From assembly GCF_001311135.1 (NCBI RefSeq), contig NZ_BBAG01000006.1, positions 31,403 to 95,402 on the forward strand: a stretch of DNA of 64,000 bases. Direction: 5' to 3'. Source of the stretch: Secundilactobacillus paracollinoides DSM 15502 = JCM 11969 (GTDB taxonomy: Bacteria; Bacillota; Bacilli; Lactobacillales; Lactobacillaceae). Shown here piece by piece: positions 1 through 8,115 of this stretch. A model generated the notes under the pieces. That model did no database searches. It saw only the letters and a list, made by a program, of their open reading frames with translations, and had not been told where the DNA came from. The translations under genes were made by a program, and so were the position numbers. Each line of letters starts with the position of its first letter. Position 1 is the stretch's first letter.

Positions 1-29
1 AGTGCCAAATTGCGGAATGCAACGGACTA
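1..29 (-). repeat. Terminal fragment of family B repeat
   Basis: The first bases match the conserved end of the long family B element (also seen near 22976-23000, 34319-34345, 38146, 44276 and 62411). The rest of the copy lies outside the window. Confidence 0.6.
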
Positions 30-39
30 TCACTGAAAA

Positions 40-146
40 GTCCGCCCCCTAGGCTTCTTCCACGCTCTGTTGTTTTCTCTGTTATATTGCGGAAACGCGT
101 TCCGAAAGGCAGGGGGCTGCTACGTAAGGGACTTCTTCCACGCTCT
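40..146 (-). repeat. Family A hairpin element, two partial copies
   Basis: Two incomplete minus-strand copies. One keeps the left end (AGAGCGTGGAAGAAG). The other keeps the left end plus the right half ending in the ACGCGTTTC-type tail. The left end of the second copy begins inside the stop codon of the AEC gene, so its TAG reads on as TAGAGCGTGG. Confidence 0.7.
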
Positions 147-1067
147 ACAACTTCCAAAACCACTGCGCCACACCCATAAAGATCGGGATAGTTACCAGTG
201 AACACAGCGTTGTTAAACCGACCACCGTGGTACTGAACAGGTAATTTTTCTTGAACGTTTTACTGAAGATGGCCATCAGAGCTGCCACCGGCGTTGCTTG
301 CCCCAGCAAGATTACTTCCTTGACCAGCATTAAGTTGTTTGGCACAGCTTCAGCATGATCATCACAATCAGTGGGGCGATAATCAGCCTGGCACCCACAG
401 CTTCGTACAAATCGCGGCTCTTCAGCGCATTACGAATGTCACCTTCTGCAAGGTAACAGCCCATCGCAATCATGACCAGCGGCAGGTTCATATTGGCAAG
501 GTCGGATACGGCGGTGCCCAGTACGTGTGGCAGTTGCACACCTGTGAAGGCGAAAATCAGGCCGAAAACTAGTGCTAAAATGGCGGGATTAACCACTAAC
601 TTTTTCAACTGAATCGTGCGCCGGTCGCCCGAAATCATATAGATTCCATAAGTCCACAGTGAAAAGTTCGACACCCCAACGAAAATACTCATGTAAAACA
701 CACTGCCAGTTCCAAGAACGGCTTTCGAGAGCGGCAGACCAATAAAGCCAAGGTTTGCAAAAATCAACGCAAATCGTACCAGCATTTGACTTGGTTTACG
801 AAAGAGCAATTTAGCGATAACGATGGTGACCAGCATCATGATGACCAGCAGCACCAAAATATCCAGACCATCCATGAGTTGCGACGATTTTAATTTACCG
901 ATAAAGGAATTCAGCAACAGGGCTGGATTTGATATGTAAATGACCACGTTTGAAATCTGCTGACTCCCATTTTCATCGATCAGGCCAACACGAAAACACA
1001 GAAAACCGATCAGCATGATCAAAAACATAATCATGGTCTGACCGAAAATGACACTTACGATTGCCAA
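145..1067 (-). pseudogene. AEC-family (auxin efflux carrier) transporter, frameshifted
   Basis: Membrane carrier of the AEC family, which in bacteria exports malate or other organic acids; the substrate here is unknown. About 305 residues can be read as hydrophobic helices. The N-terminal part (helices 1-8) reads to about position 335. The C-terminal 65 residues, starting near VPNNLMLVKEV, are in another frame, so one indel lies near 335-350. I chose a TTG start at 1067 because AAGGA lies just upstream; an in-frame TTG at 1085 has no such site. The stop is TAG and is shared with the adjoining family A element. Damage may be real or a sequencing error. Confidence 0.75.
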
Positions 1068-1225
1068 GATAGTTCCTTCTTTCAATTCTCAATACTTTAC
1101 ATTATAGAACGAAGTGACGATGGAATTGTATAATTAATTAAAACGGCAGATAGTGGCGCTATTCATTCTGCCGGTGACACCACGTTGTCGCAATGAAAGC
1201 CAGTACTAAACACTCGACGAAAACA

Positions 1226-1273
1226 AAAAAAGCCCACCTGATCAGTGTCATGAAACACAGTTCAGGTGGGTGA
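1226..1273 (-). terminator. Rho-independent terminator of the rpmG-rpmF cluster
   Basis: On the minus strand the stem CCACCTGA/TCAGGTGG with a long loop is followed by a run of seven T. It lies just after the rpmF stop codon. Confidence 0.85.
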
Positions 1274-1278
1274 TTCGG

Positions 1279-1443
1279 TTACAAAACCTTGCGACCATTA
1301 TAATACCCGTTATCAGAAACATGGTGGCTCAGTGTATAGGCTTGGGCCTTTTCGTCCCAATGAATCGCGGGGGTGGTCAATTTTTGGTTGGCGCGTCGGG
1401 ACCGTTTCTTGGTCTTAGACGTGCGTCGTGCTGGTACTGCCAT
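1279..1443 (-). CDS. rpmF: 50S ribosomal protein L32, cysteine-free (zinc-independent) form
   Basis: A 54-residue protein that binds the large ribosomal subunit. The N-terminus [19 protein letters not shown] is the typical L32 start. In zinc-binding L32 two CxxC pairs hold a metal; here they are absent ([10 protein letters not shown] and SDNGYYNG stand in their place), so this is the C-minus form. It has a good site (TAGGAGG) that overlaps the end of the upstream small gene. Third gene of a rpmG, small basic protein, rpmF cluster behind a Zur-like operator. It is probably made when zinc is scarce, replacing a zinc-containing paralogue. Confidence 0.9.
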   Translation of the reverse strand: MAVPARRTSKTKKRSRRANQKLTTPAIHWDEKAQAYTLSHHVSDNGYYNGRKVL

Positions 1444-1454
1444 CGGTGGGCCTC

Positions 1455-1574
1455 CTACTTAGTGTTGGCTTGTTGGCGCTTGAAATCATTGATGATCTTC
1501 TTTGCGCGACTGCGGGTCTTGGCGTTGCTGCTCTTTAGACGACGGTATGCACTTGCTAAATCTGTTTTTTCCAT
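1455..1574 (-). CDS. Small basic protein (putative metal homeostasis protein family)
   Basis: A 39-residue Lys/Arg-rich peptide beginning [15 protein letters not shown], with a strong site (AAGGAG) before it. Its length and motif resemble the short family that databases call 'putative metal homeostasis protein', found beside rpmG in lactobacilli; this is from memory, not a search. It lies between the two zinc-free ribosomal protein genes and is almost certainly co-transcribed with them. Function is unknown. No cysteine or histidine is present, so it is unlikely to bind zinc itself. Confidence 0.7.
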   Translation of the reverse strand: MEKTDLASAYRRLKSSNAKTRSRAKKIINDFKRQQANTK

Positions 1575-1588
1575 AGTTTTGTTGCTCC

Positions 1589-1741
1589 TTATCTGCTGAT
1601 TTCCCGAAAAACGACTGGGCGGCGTAACTTTGGTGAATACTTACGCAGCTCAAGTTTTTCTGGGGTGTTTTGCACATTTTTACTTGTGAGGTAGAGGCGT
1701 TCGTGGGTTTCCGGTGCCTCTAAAATAATGTTTTTTCTCAT
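1589..1741 (-). CDS. rpmG: 50S ribosomal protein L33, cysteine-free (zinc-independent) form
   Basis: A 50-residue L33 recognised by [22 protein letters not shown] and the conserved [12 protein letters not shown] segment. The four cysteines of zinc-binding L33 are missing: the first pair is replaced around ERLYLTSK and the second around PVVFREI. First gene of the cluster, with TAGGAG before the ATG and a Zur-like box just upstream. In Bacillus the equivalent C-minus L33 is repressed by Zur and replaces the zinc form under zinc starvation. The same role is inferred here. Confidence 0.9.
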   Translation of the reverse strand: MRKNIILEAPETHERLYLTSKNVQNTPEKLELRKYSPKLRRPVVFREISR

Positions 1742-1758
1742 TGATTTTCTCCTATACA

Positions 1759-1805
1759 GTAATCATTACGATTGACATCATACCGAATTATTTGGCTAAG
1801 TGCAA
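1759..1805 (-). promoter_or_regulatory. Promoter and Zur-like operator for rpmG cluster
   Basis: On the minus strand: -35 TTGCAC (1800-1805), a 17-base spacer, then -10 TATGAT (1777-1782). Directly downstream is CGTAATGATTAC (1759-1770), which matches the palindromic core of the Firmicutes Zur box (CGTAAT-N-ATTACG). A repressor bound there would cover the transcription start. Confidence 0.75.
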
Positions 1806-1856
1806 GAAATTGTCTTTCCTATTTTCATGACGGTCACGATGAATGAAAATAGGGCG

Positions 1857-1910
1857 TTGACTATTCCCAACAATCGCGCTACGATATATTTCGTTAGTCT
1901 ACTAACGAAA
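1857..1910 (+). promoter_or_regulatory. Promoter and 22-bp palindromic operator of MFS-marR operon
   Basis: -35 TTGACT (1857-1862), 17-base spacer, -10 TACGAT (1880-1885). Then comes a perfect inverted repeat with half-sites TTTCGTTAGT and ACTAACGAAA, two bases apart (1889-1910), covering the start of transcription. It is probably bound by the MarR protein encoded second in the operon. Confidence 0.85.
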
Positions 1911-1924
1911 TGAGGATGATAAAA

Positions 1925-3334
1925 ATGCAAGCAACAACCAAAACACAAAAAATTGACCCGAAAGTCATTGCGGCAGTGATTGCCACTGGATTGATGTCTT
2001 TTTGCGGGGTCATTGTTGAAACGTCAATGAACGTGACGTTCCCGACACTGATGAAACAGTTCAACGTCACGACTAGTACGGTGCAGTGGATGACCACGGG
2101 CTATCTGCTGACGGTGGCCATTATTGTCCCGTTGTCAGCGACGCTTAAGCGACGATTTAAAACGAAATCCCTCTTTATTACAGCGAACCTGTTGTTTATG
2201 GCGGGTGTGCTGATCGATGCGACCGCACCGGCATTTTCGTTGTTGCTCTTTGGCAGAATCATTCAGGGGCTGGGTACTGGGATCGCGTTACCGCTCATGT
2301 TTAACATTATTTTGGAACAGGTGCCCATTAGCAAACGCGGCCTGATGATGGGGGTCGGCACCCTGATTACCGCAGTTGCGCCCGCGATTGGCCCAACCTT
2401 TGGCGGCATCGTTGCGAACGTGCTCGGCTGGCGGTTTGTCTTCATTATTCTGTGGCCGCTGCTTTTGATTTCTTTGGTGATCGGCATGCTGACAATCTCG
2501 CAGAAGAGTGCGATTCAAAAGGTGCGTTTAGATGGCATCAGTGTGGTCTTGATCATGGTCACGTTTATCGGTCTGATTGTCGGCTTCAGCAATATTGGCA
2601 ACGGCCATTTTCTGAGTTTGAGTGTCGGTGGTGCTTTGCTGATTGGTGTCCTGGGCGTGATCGGTCTCGTCTACCGATCGATGCACATCACTGACCCGGT
2701 GATTGATCTGCGCGTTATCACCACCGGCCGATTCGGCGGTCACGTGCTGGCGTTCTTTTTACTCCAGCTGATTTCGCTTGGGATGTCGTTTCTGCTGCCA
2801 AACTACATTCAACTGGTCAATGGGTCAACGTCGACGATTGCTGGATTGGTCGTGCTTCCGGGGGCCGCATTAGGTGCAGCGCTAGCCCCAATCAGTGGTC
2901 GGATCCTCGACAATTTCGGTGCCCGTAAGCCAATTCTGTTGGGCTGCGGACTCGTGCTGGTCTGTTTGGTAATTTTCACGATTGTGGCACAAAACATGAG
3001 CAATGTCGTCATTATAAGTGTATATTTAGGCTACATGTTTGGCATTGGGCTGAGTTTCGGGAACATCATGACCAGCGGACTTGCGGAATTGAGCGCGCAG
3101 CAGCAAAGTGACGGCAACGCTGTCTTAAATACGCTGCAACAGTTTGCTGGGGCAACTGGGACGTCGATCGTGTCGGCCATTGTGGCGGCCAGCCAGTCTG
3201 GGCAAGGATCGCAGGCACAGTTGACGGCCGTTGGTACGCAACACGCGCTGATGGCGCTGACGCTCGCGATGGTCGTGGCAGTGATTGCGTTGTTTCGGTC
3301 GGTTCGGGTGTCAAAAATGCAAACAGTAAATTAG
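1925..3334 (+). CDS. MFS multidrug transporter, DHA2 (EmrB/QacA-like) family
   Basis: A 469-residue membrane protein with about 14 hydrophobic helices, the layout of proton-driven drug exporters of the DHA2 group. Visible marks: QWMTTGYLL near residues 54-62, the LKRRFKTKS loop near 74, and the exporter motif C-like segment GPTFGG near 156. I start at 1925, where TGAGGA lies at correct spacing; an in-frame ATG at 1910 sits inside the operator. The marR gene follows after 18 bases, so this is a drug-efflux operon whose repressor is its own second gene. The substrate cannot be told from sequence. Confidence 0.88.
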   Translation: MQATTKTQKIDPKVIAAVIATGLMSFCGVIVETSMNVTFPTLMKQFNVTTSTVQWMTTGYLLTVAIIVPLSATLKRRFKTKSLFITANLLFMAGVLIDATAPAFSLLLFGRIIQGLGTGIALPLMFNIILEQVPISKRGLMMGVGTLITAVAPAIGPTFGGIVANVLGWRFVFIILWPLLLISLVIGMLTISQKSAIQKVRLDGISVVLIMVTFIGLIVGFSNIGNGHFLSLSVGGALLIGVLGVIGLVYRSMHITDPVIDLRVITTGRFGGHVLAFFLLQLISLGMSFLLPNYIQLVNGSTSTIAGLVVLPGAALGAALAPISGRILDNFGARKPILLGCGLVLVCLVIFTIVAQNMSNVVIISVYLGYMFGIGLSFGNIMTSGLAELSAQQQSDGNAVLNTLQQFAGATGTSIVSAIVAASQSGQGSQAQLTAVGTQHALMALTLAMVVAVIALFRSVRVSKMQTVN

Positions 3335-3352
3335 CAGAAACTAGGTAAAAAC

Positions 3353-3775
3353 ATGGCATCTAATTTTGGTGTGTTAATTAAACGGGCAGCTAACGATCAG
3401 GATAAGGCAATGGACGCCTACGCGCGGCAGTTTGATCTGACGGGTGTTCAAATGTCGATGATTGATTTTTTGGGGCGCCGGTCAAACGATATTGTGCTCC
3501 AACGTGATATTGAAGCAGAATTCAACATTCAGCGCTCCACGGCAACCGTGTTGCTGCAACGGATGGAGCGCAAGGGCCTCGTCGTGCGGCAATCAGCAGC
3601 AAGCGATGCCCGGCAAAAACAGGTGATGCTGACGCAGAAGGCAGTGGAACTTAAGCAGCACGTAAAGGACTATATCGACCAGCAACAGGCAAAGATTGAA
3701 GCGCAATTTTCAGAGGAAGATTTAGCCACGTTTAATCAGGTACTTCAGTTTTGGATTGAGGAGAATGCAAAGTAG
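3353..3775 (+). CDS. MarR-family transcriptional regulator
   Basis: A 140-residue winged-helix protein. The recognition region DIEAEFNIQRSTATVLLQRMERKGLVVRQ (about residues 49-77) is typical of MarR repressors, followed by the wing (SDARQKQVMLTQKA) and a C-terminal dimerisation helix. It likely represses its own operon by binding the 22-bp palindrome at 1889-1910 and is released by toxic ligands. The stop codon is TAG and forms the first three bases of a family A element. Confidence 0.88.
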   Translation: MASNFGVLIKRAANDQDKAMDAYARQFDLTGVQMSMIDFLGRRSNDIVLQRDIEAEFNIQRSTATVLLQRMERKGLVVRQSAASDARQKQVMLTQKAVELKQHVKDYIDQQQAKIEAQFSEEDLATFNQVLQFWIEENAK

Positions 3776-4010
3776 AGTGTGAAGGAAAACGGTAGGAAGC
3801 GGAGTGTAAGTTAACTCTGGCAGAAATGCCCGAACTTGGCATTTTTGCCAGAGTTGGCTTACACGCAGCTTTCTGTTTTCCGAAACACGTTTCGGCACGG
3901 TAACAGAGAAAGCCAAAAGGCAGAAATGCCCGAACTTGGCATTTGTACCAGAGTTGGCTTACACGCAGCTTTCTTTTCCAAAACACGACTCAGCACGGCA
4001 AAAAGCGAGA
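3773..4010 (+). repeat. Family A hairpin element, one full and one partial tandem copy
   Basis: Full copy 3773-3912, then a partial copy lacking the left arm (3919-4010). In the full copy the middle stem reads GGAAAAC/GTTTTCC, where other copies have AAGAAGGC/GCCTTCT, so pairing is kept with a different sequence. The inner hairpin is ACTCTGGCA...TGCCAGAGT. Confidence 0.85.
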
Positions 4011-4043
4011 CTTTTAAACGCAACCCATAATTAATCAAACAAA

Positions 4044-4092
4044 TAGGCGCCAACTAAACCCAAAATTTCGGGCAATAGTTGCGCCTATTTAC
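4044..4092. terminator. Probable terminator after marR
   Basis: Inverted repeat AAATAGGCGC.../...GCGCCTATTT with an imperfect extension (AACTA/TAGTT). No clear T-run follows directly on either strand, so it could also be a processing site. Confidence 0.45.
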
Positions 4093-4142
4093 ATAGTTAA
4101 AAACAATTGAGTATCTTTTTTTATTTTTTTAAGCATTATCTC

Positions 4143-4173
4143 TTGCCTTCAAGTGCACTTGAAGGACTATTCT
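4143..4173 (+). promoter_or_regulatory. MerR-type promoter with 19-bp spacer and palindromic operator
   Basis: -35 TTGCCT (4143-4148) and -10 TATTCT (4168-4173) are 19 bases apart, the over-long spacing characteristic of MerR-family activation. The spacer holds a perfect palindrome (4146-4165, half-site CCTTCAAGTG). No intact merR gene is in the window. Confidence 0.8.
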
Positions 4174-4204
4174 TGAGAAGAATTAAGAAAGGAAGTTTTA
4201 AAAC

Positions 4205-4948
4205 ATGACAGTTAAGGATAAAGTTGTTGTCATTACTGGCGCGTCATCGGGGATCGGTGCCGCCACTGCCAAACTATTAGCACAGAACGGGGCAAAGGTC
4301 GTTTTAGGTGCCCGTCGTGAGGAGCGGTTGCAGGCGCTTGTCAAAGACATTACTGCCGCTGGCGGTTTGGCCAGTTACGTTGTGACCGACGTGACGAAGC
4401 CGGAAGACCTCAAGGCGTTGGTTGCTCAGGCCCAGGCCGAATTTGGCGGTTTAGACGTCATCTTCAATAACGCCGGCATCATGCCATCGTCACCAATCAG
4501 CGCACTGCATACGGATGAATGGAACGACATGATCGACATCAACATCAAGGGTGTTTTAAATGGCGTTGCCGCTGTAATGCCGATCTTTACCGCACAAAAA
4601 CACGGCCAGATCGTCACGACATCTTCCGTTGCCGGCATTAAGTCGTTTGCGGGCGCCGGCGTATACGGGGCAACGAAGTTTGCTGTCCGTAATTTGATGG
4701 AAGTCATTCGGATGGAAAGCGCACAAGAGGGAACCAACATTCGGACCGCAAGTCTGTATCCGGCAGCAATCAATACCGAGTTGCTGCACACGATTACGGA
4801 TGACGCCACCAAGACGGGCATGGATGCCTTTTACAAACAGGTTGGAATTACACCCGACGCCGTGGCGCGCGTGGTCAACTTCGCCATTGATCAGCCAGAA
4901 GATGTGAACGTCAACGAATTTACAATTTACCCAACGAAACAAGCTTAA
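4205..4948 (+). CDS. SDR-family NAD(P)-dependent oxidoreductase
   Basis: A 247-residue classical short-chain dehydrogenase. The nucleotide-binding TGASSGIG is at residues 11-18, NNAG at 88-91, the catalytic serine near 140, and YxxxK (Tyr154, Lys158). The physiological substrate is unknown. First gene of an operon with a cupin and a carboxymuconolactone decarboxylase-like protein, under a MerR-type promoter. This set is commonly induced by aldehydes, quinones or other electrophiles, which suggests a detoxifying role (inference). The site AGGAAG precedes the ATG. Confidence 0.88.
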   Translation: MTVKDKVVVITGASSGIGAATAKLLAQNGAKVVLGARREERLQALVKDITAAGGLASYVVTDVTKPEDLKALVAQAQAEFGGLDVIFNNAGIMPSSPISALHTDEWNDMIDINIKGVLNGVAAVMPIFTAQKHGQIVTTSSVAGIKSFAGAGVYGATKFAVRNLMEVIRMESAQEGTNIRTASLYPAAINTELLHTITDDATKTGMDAFYKQVGITPDAVARVVNFAIDQPEDVNVNEFTIYPTKQA

Positions 4949-4983
4949 TTGAACGCACCTAATTAAAAAAGGAGATTTTAAAA

Positions 4984-5402
4984 ATGGCAAAAAATGAAAC
5001 TGTTAAAAATGGTATTTTTCCAATGGGACCAAAGAATGACGCTACGCAAAATTCTTTACTGGTCAGAGTTATTTACAAGGTTTGGTAGCGGATCCGGCCG
5101 TTAACGTTGGCGTTGGTAACGTGACGTTTGAACCGGGATGCCGCAACAACTGGCACATTCACCACGATGGGTTTCAAATCTTGCTGGTCACTGGCGGTGA
5201 AGGACTTTATCAAGAAGACGGCCAACCAGCTCGGTTATTAAAGCCCGGTGACGTTGTGGTCACTCATGATGGTGTGAAGCATTGGCACGGTGCCACCAAG
5301 GACAGCTGGTTCTCCCACATCGCAATTACCGCTGGGACACCAGAGTGGCTGGAAGCCGTCTCTGACACTGATTATGCAAAAGCAGAGGAGGGTGCGAAAT
5401 AA
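4984..5402 (+). pseudogene. Cupin-domain protein, frameshifted
   Basis: A small single-domain cupin of about 139 residues. The metal-binding cupin motifs are visible as NWHIHHDGFQILLVTGGEG and PGDVVVTHDGVKHWHG. From the ATG at 4984 (good GGAG site) the frame closes after 35 codons; the remaining protein (AKFFTGQSYLQGLVADP onward) is in another frame. One missing base around GACGCTAC (near 5042) explains it. The gene sits between the SDR gene and the CMD gene, and its stop overlaps the next start (TAATG). Possibly an oxygenase-like or sensing cupin; function unknown. Confidence 0.78.
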
Positions 5403-5719
5403 TGGCTAAAAAACAAACAGCTGGCCGCGATAATTTAGGGGATTTTGCCCCTAAGTTCGCAGAATTAAACGACGATGTGTTATTTGGCGAAGTCTGGTCA
5501 CGCGAGGACAAGATGTCCGCCCACGACCGCAGTTTGATCACGGTATCAAGCTTGCTGACCCAGGGCGTGCCACAGTTGGAAGCGCACATGAAGATTGCGA
5601 AACAAAATGGCGTGACCAAGGATGAAATGGTTGAATTGATTACGCACCTTGCCTTCTATACGGGCTGGCCAAAGGCTTGGTCTGCGTTTACACTGGCTAA
5701 GGAAATTTACGGCGACTAA
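5402..5719 (+). CDS. Carboxymuconolactone decarboxylase (AhpD-like) family protein
   Basis: A 105-residue all-helical protein. The core LITVSSLLTQGVPQLEAHMKIAKQNGVTKDEMVELITHLAFYTGWPKAW is the CMD domain, including the HxxFY-GWP region. The AhpD CxxC redox pair is absent, so a peroxidase-reductant role is not supported. Translationally coupled to the cupin gene by one overlapping base. Such cupin plus CMD pairs occur widely in lactobacilli, with unproven function. Confidence 0.82.
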   Translation: MAKKQTAGRDNLGDFAPKFAELNDDVLFGEVWSREDKMSAHDRSLITVSSLLTQGVPQLEAHMKIAKQNGVTKDEMVELITHLAFYTGWPKAWSAFTLAKEIYGD

Positions 5720-5758
5720 CCGTTAGTTGTGAATTTTCAACGCAATTAAAAGCTTATA

Positions 5759-5802
5759 AAAAGGATCATCACACGCAAGAAAGCGCTGATGATCCTTTTT
5801 TA
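5759..5802. terminator. Bidirectional terminator between CMD gene and degV
   Basis: Stem AAAGGATCATCA/TGATGATCCTTT with a short loop, A-rich on one side and T-rich on the other, between convergent genes. Confidence 0.85.
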
Positions 5803-6694
5803 ATGTTGTGCCTTGAGTTGGTTTATAATTGCTTGTGCATCATACGCCCAGGCAATCCCTAACACGCCAGAACCAGTATGACAGCCGATGGCGGGGCCAA
5901 TAAAGCTCGTGTCAATGGCTAGATCAGGAAATTTGGTCTTCAACTGATCCACAGCGCGCCTTAGCCGTGGCATGATTACCGTCAAACACCACCGCTGCAT
6001 ACGGCAGTTCGGTATTGGCGTTCATGATACGTTGGATGTCATCCTGAATATGATTTAACGCGCGTCTTTCAGTACGTTCCTTCGCCATTGGCGTGATCTT
6101 GCCATTGCCGTGAACGTCCATGGTCAGGACGGGACACACGTGCAGGAGACTACCCAGAATTCGCGCAGTGTTGCTGATCCGACCAGTCCGTTGCAGGTGG
6201 GTCAGGTCCTTCACGACAAACTCAATCGTCATTGAGTCGCGTAACGTGGTCAATCCTTGAAGCACTTCATTGATACTAAACTGTTCATCTGCTAGCTAAA
6301 CAGCCAAACTGACCAATAAATTATTACCGCCAGCAGTACTGTTTGTGTCAAACAGGTGGACACGTGGTGCTGTCCGGTCATCAAGCTCGTGCAACGTATC
6401 TGCAAATGAGCTGATGCCCTTTGACATCGGGATGATCACGACGTCGTCATAACCAGCTTCCTGCGCTTTGTCCAGCAGCTCAGTCATGGTGCCAAGACTC
6501 GGCATTGACGTTGACGGCATGTCAGCGGATGTTGCCAGTTCTGGATAAAAGGTGTCAGGCGTGATATCCACCATGTCGGTATAGGTCTTGCCATGCCACA
6601 GGACCGGCACGGGTGCAATAAAGAGATTATGGTGATCATGAATAAATTGGGTCGACAGATAGGCGGTGCTATCCGTAATAATTGCAATTGCCAT
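5800..6694 (-). pseudogene. DegV-family fatty-acid-binding protein, broken twice
   Basis: DegV/FakB-type proteins bind a fatty acid for phosphorylation by FakA. The N-terminus MAIAIITDSTAYLS and the TSMPSLG segment are characteristic, and the C-terminal GPAIGCHTGSGVLGIAW motif is intact. Start at 6694, where AAGGGGA lies upstream. Two lesions are seen: an in-frame TAG at 6296-6298 (between VSLAV and LADEQF), and a frameshift near 5960-5985. The in-frame stop is a base substitution, harder to dismiss as an indel error than the other breaks. Full length would be about 297 residues. Confidence 0.8.
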
Positions 6695-6823
6695 TGAGTT
6701 CCCCTTAATAAATTGAAAAATAATAGTTGATGTCGTCAATTATGCTAAGCTTGCGGGCAGTATTAGTCAACTGTTTAGGGTGAAAATTCAAATCTTAAGA
6801 ATTCGAAAAATTAATCACAGTAT

Positions 6824-6863
6824 AAAAATAGCGCTGACCCAGGGGAAGGTCAGCGCTATTTTT
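6824..6863. terminator. Strong bidirectional terminator
   Basis: A 16-bp perfect stem (AAAAATAGCGCTGACC and its complement) with an 8-base loop. On the minus strand it lies just after the small ORF at 6936-7109. Confidence 0.8.
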
Positions 6864-6935
6864 ATTGAGGAAAGGGGGTAAATGATGAGTTGATACGTTA
6901 CACCTCATTGGATTGTGTGTTTGGGGGAATATCAG

Positions 6936-7109
6936 TTATTTAGAGGAAGGGGTGTAACTCCAGTTAGGCGTGACAAGCGGATTGGCACGCTTCCGGAAAA
7001 CAATGGGCGAGCTGGTAGGCTTGAGGTCCAGGTGACGAAGCTTAATGTGTTGGAGTGGAGAATTGAAATTGGTGTTGGTGTTGTTAGTGTTAGGCGTCAT
7101 CATAATCAT
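6936..7109 (-). CDS. Possible small protein, 57 residues
   Basis: An unrecognised small ORF starting MIMMTPNTNNTNTNFNS and ending WSYTPSSK. AAAGGA sits nine bases before the ATG, and a strong terminator follows about 70 bases after the stop. It is Asn/Thr-rich at the start and basic in the middle, with no signal peptide, membrane segment or cysteine. Codon choice looks ordinary for this genome. A position between terminator and repeats fits a monocistronic small gene, but there is no homology evidence, and the longer overlapping plus-strand ORF is no better. Confidence 0.35.
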   Translation of the reverse strand: MIMMTPNTNNTNTNFNSPLQHIKLRHLDLKPTSSPIVFRKRANPLVTPNWSYTPSSK

Positions 7110-7210
7110 GGGCAGTCATCCTTTCAGTTGCGAAATTGTTTGTATCGCTTGATTGATATTAACTATAAAGACTATAGGTTAAAGCTAATTTAAAAGTGTG
7201 TGAAGATTTT

Positions 7211-7550
7211 TAGAGTGCGGAAGAAGGGCGGTTAGAGGGCGGAGCACAAGCCAACTCTGGCAGAAATTCCCGGGCCTGGAATTTTTGCCAGAGTTGGTTT
7301 GTGCAGGAGCCCTCTGCCCTTCAGGAGCACGTTTCGGCTATGTAAGGATAGAAAGACTGCAGAAATTCCCGGGCTTGGAATTTTTGCCTGAGTTGGCTTG
7401 TGCAGGAGCCCTCTGCCCTTCAGGAGCACGTTTCGGCTATGTAGGATAGAAAGACTGCAGAAATTCCTGGGCTTGGAATTTTTGCCTGAGTTGGCTTGTG
7501 CAGGAGCCCTCTGCCCTTCAGGAACACGTTTCGGCTATGAGGCTAGAAGG
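7211..7550 (+). repeat. Family A hairpin elements, one full and two right-half tandem copies
   Basis: Full copy 7211-7347 (TAGAGTGCGGAAG...), followed by two further copies that begin inside the inner hairpin and keep the GAGCACGTTTC or GAACACGTTTC tail. The three copies are nearly identical, which points to recent tandem duplication. Confidence 0.85.
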
Positions 7551-7689
7551 CTGTTGTCTAAACATCTATGAAAAAAATTTATTCAACCTCTATGTATAAA
7601 ATTAAGACTAGCAGTCTAACTTAAATTAGGCTTGGCATATGTAGCTACCTGAAAATCATCTTTGATTTACGTGGCAGTTTCTGCAAGCC

Positions 7690-7830
7690 TTTCTATCCTA
7701 CATAGCCGAAACGTGTTCCGGTGGGGCAAAGGGTTGCACCTAAGCGACTTCGACCATGAAAGCCAGGCCCGGCTTTCATGGTCAAAGTCGCTTAGGCTCC
7801 ACCCTCTGACCGCCCCACCTCCACACTCTT
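7690..7830 (-). repeat. Family A hairpin element, alternative inner stem
   Basis: Minus-strand copy. The middle stem is GGTGGGGC/GCCCCACC, and the inner hairpin has a CGACTTTGACCATG/CATGGTCGAAGTCG sequence in place of the usual ACTCTGGCA. The GGA/GGA loop, GGTCA bulge and ACACGTTTCGGC tail are kept. Confidence 0.85.
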
Positions 7831-7869
7831 TCACAAGTCATCATTCCCCTCACTTCCCGCATTTATTGT

Positions 7870-8115
7870 TATGATTAACCTGAGAGAATGATTCGGTAAG
7901 AAATCTGGTTGCTCAGTCAAGGATTTCCCCAACAAAAAGGACATCGACCCACTAGTGGTCGGTGCCCGGACGTTTAGGAAATTTAACTGTTGTAGCTGCT
8001 GAGGGAGATTCATGCTGACAGCTGTCCTGGAGAGTGACGTGGTAGGGGGTATCTACCCTGCCAACACGGCTCGAAATAACTAGGTACTACAGCTACGTTT
8101 ATAGTATACCCAGTT
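7870..8115. ncRNA. Candidate structured RNA or leader (unclassified)
   Basis: About 240 bases without an ORF but with nested pairing potential: CTGAG/CTCAG, GGATTTCC/GGAAATTT (wobble), CATCGACC/GGTCGGTG, GGTAGGG/CCCTGCC, and an outer GTAGCTG/CAGCTAC. Strand is unclear; as written it would be read toward the Mga-like gene. It does not match tmRNA, RNase P, SRP, 6S or common riboswitch consensus sequences that I can recall. Confidence 0.35.

Noticed and set aside
3722..4053. Overlapping ORFs of 60-85 codons on both strands
   Set aside because: They read through family A hairpins; the same peptide motifs (such as MPSSGISA and its relatives) recur at every copy of the repeat and are not proteins.
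6915..7193. Plus-strand ORF of 92 codons
   Set aside because: No ribosome site, and it lies opposite the better supported minus-strand small ORF and its terminator.
7211..7550. CRISPR-like array of three similar units
   Set aside because: Units are adjoining copies of a hairpin element without spacers of even length and with no cas genes near.
7870..8115. tmRNA, RNase P, SRP or 6S RNA
   Set aside because: Conserved sequences of these RNAs (for example the tmRNA 3' arm, GAGGAAAGTCC, GGAAGGAAGCA) are not present.
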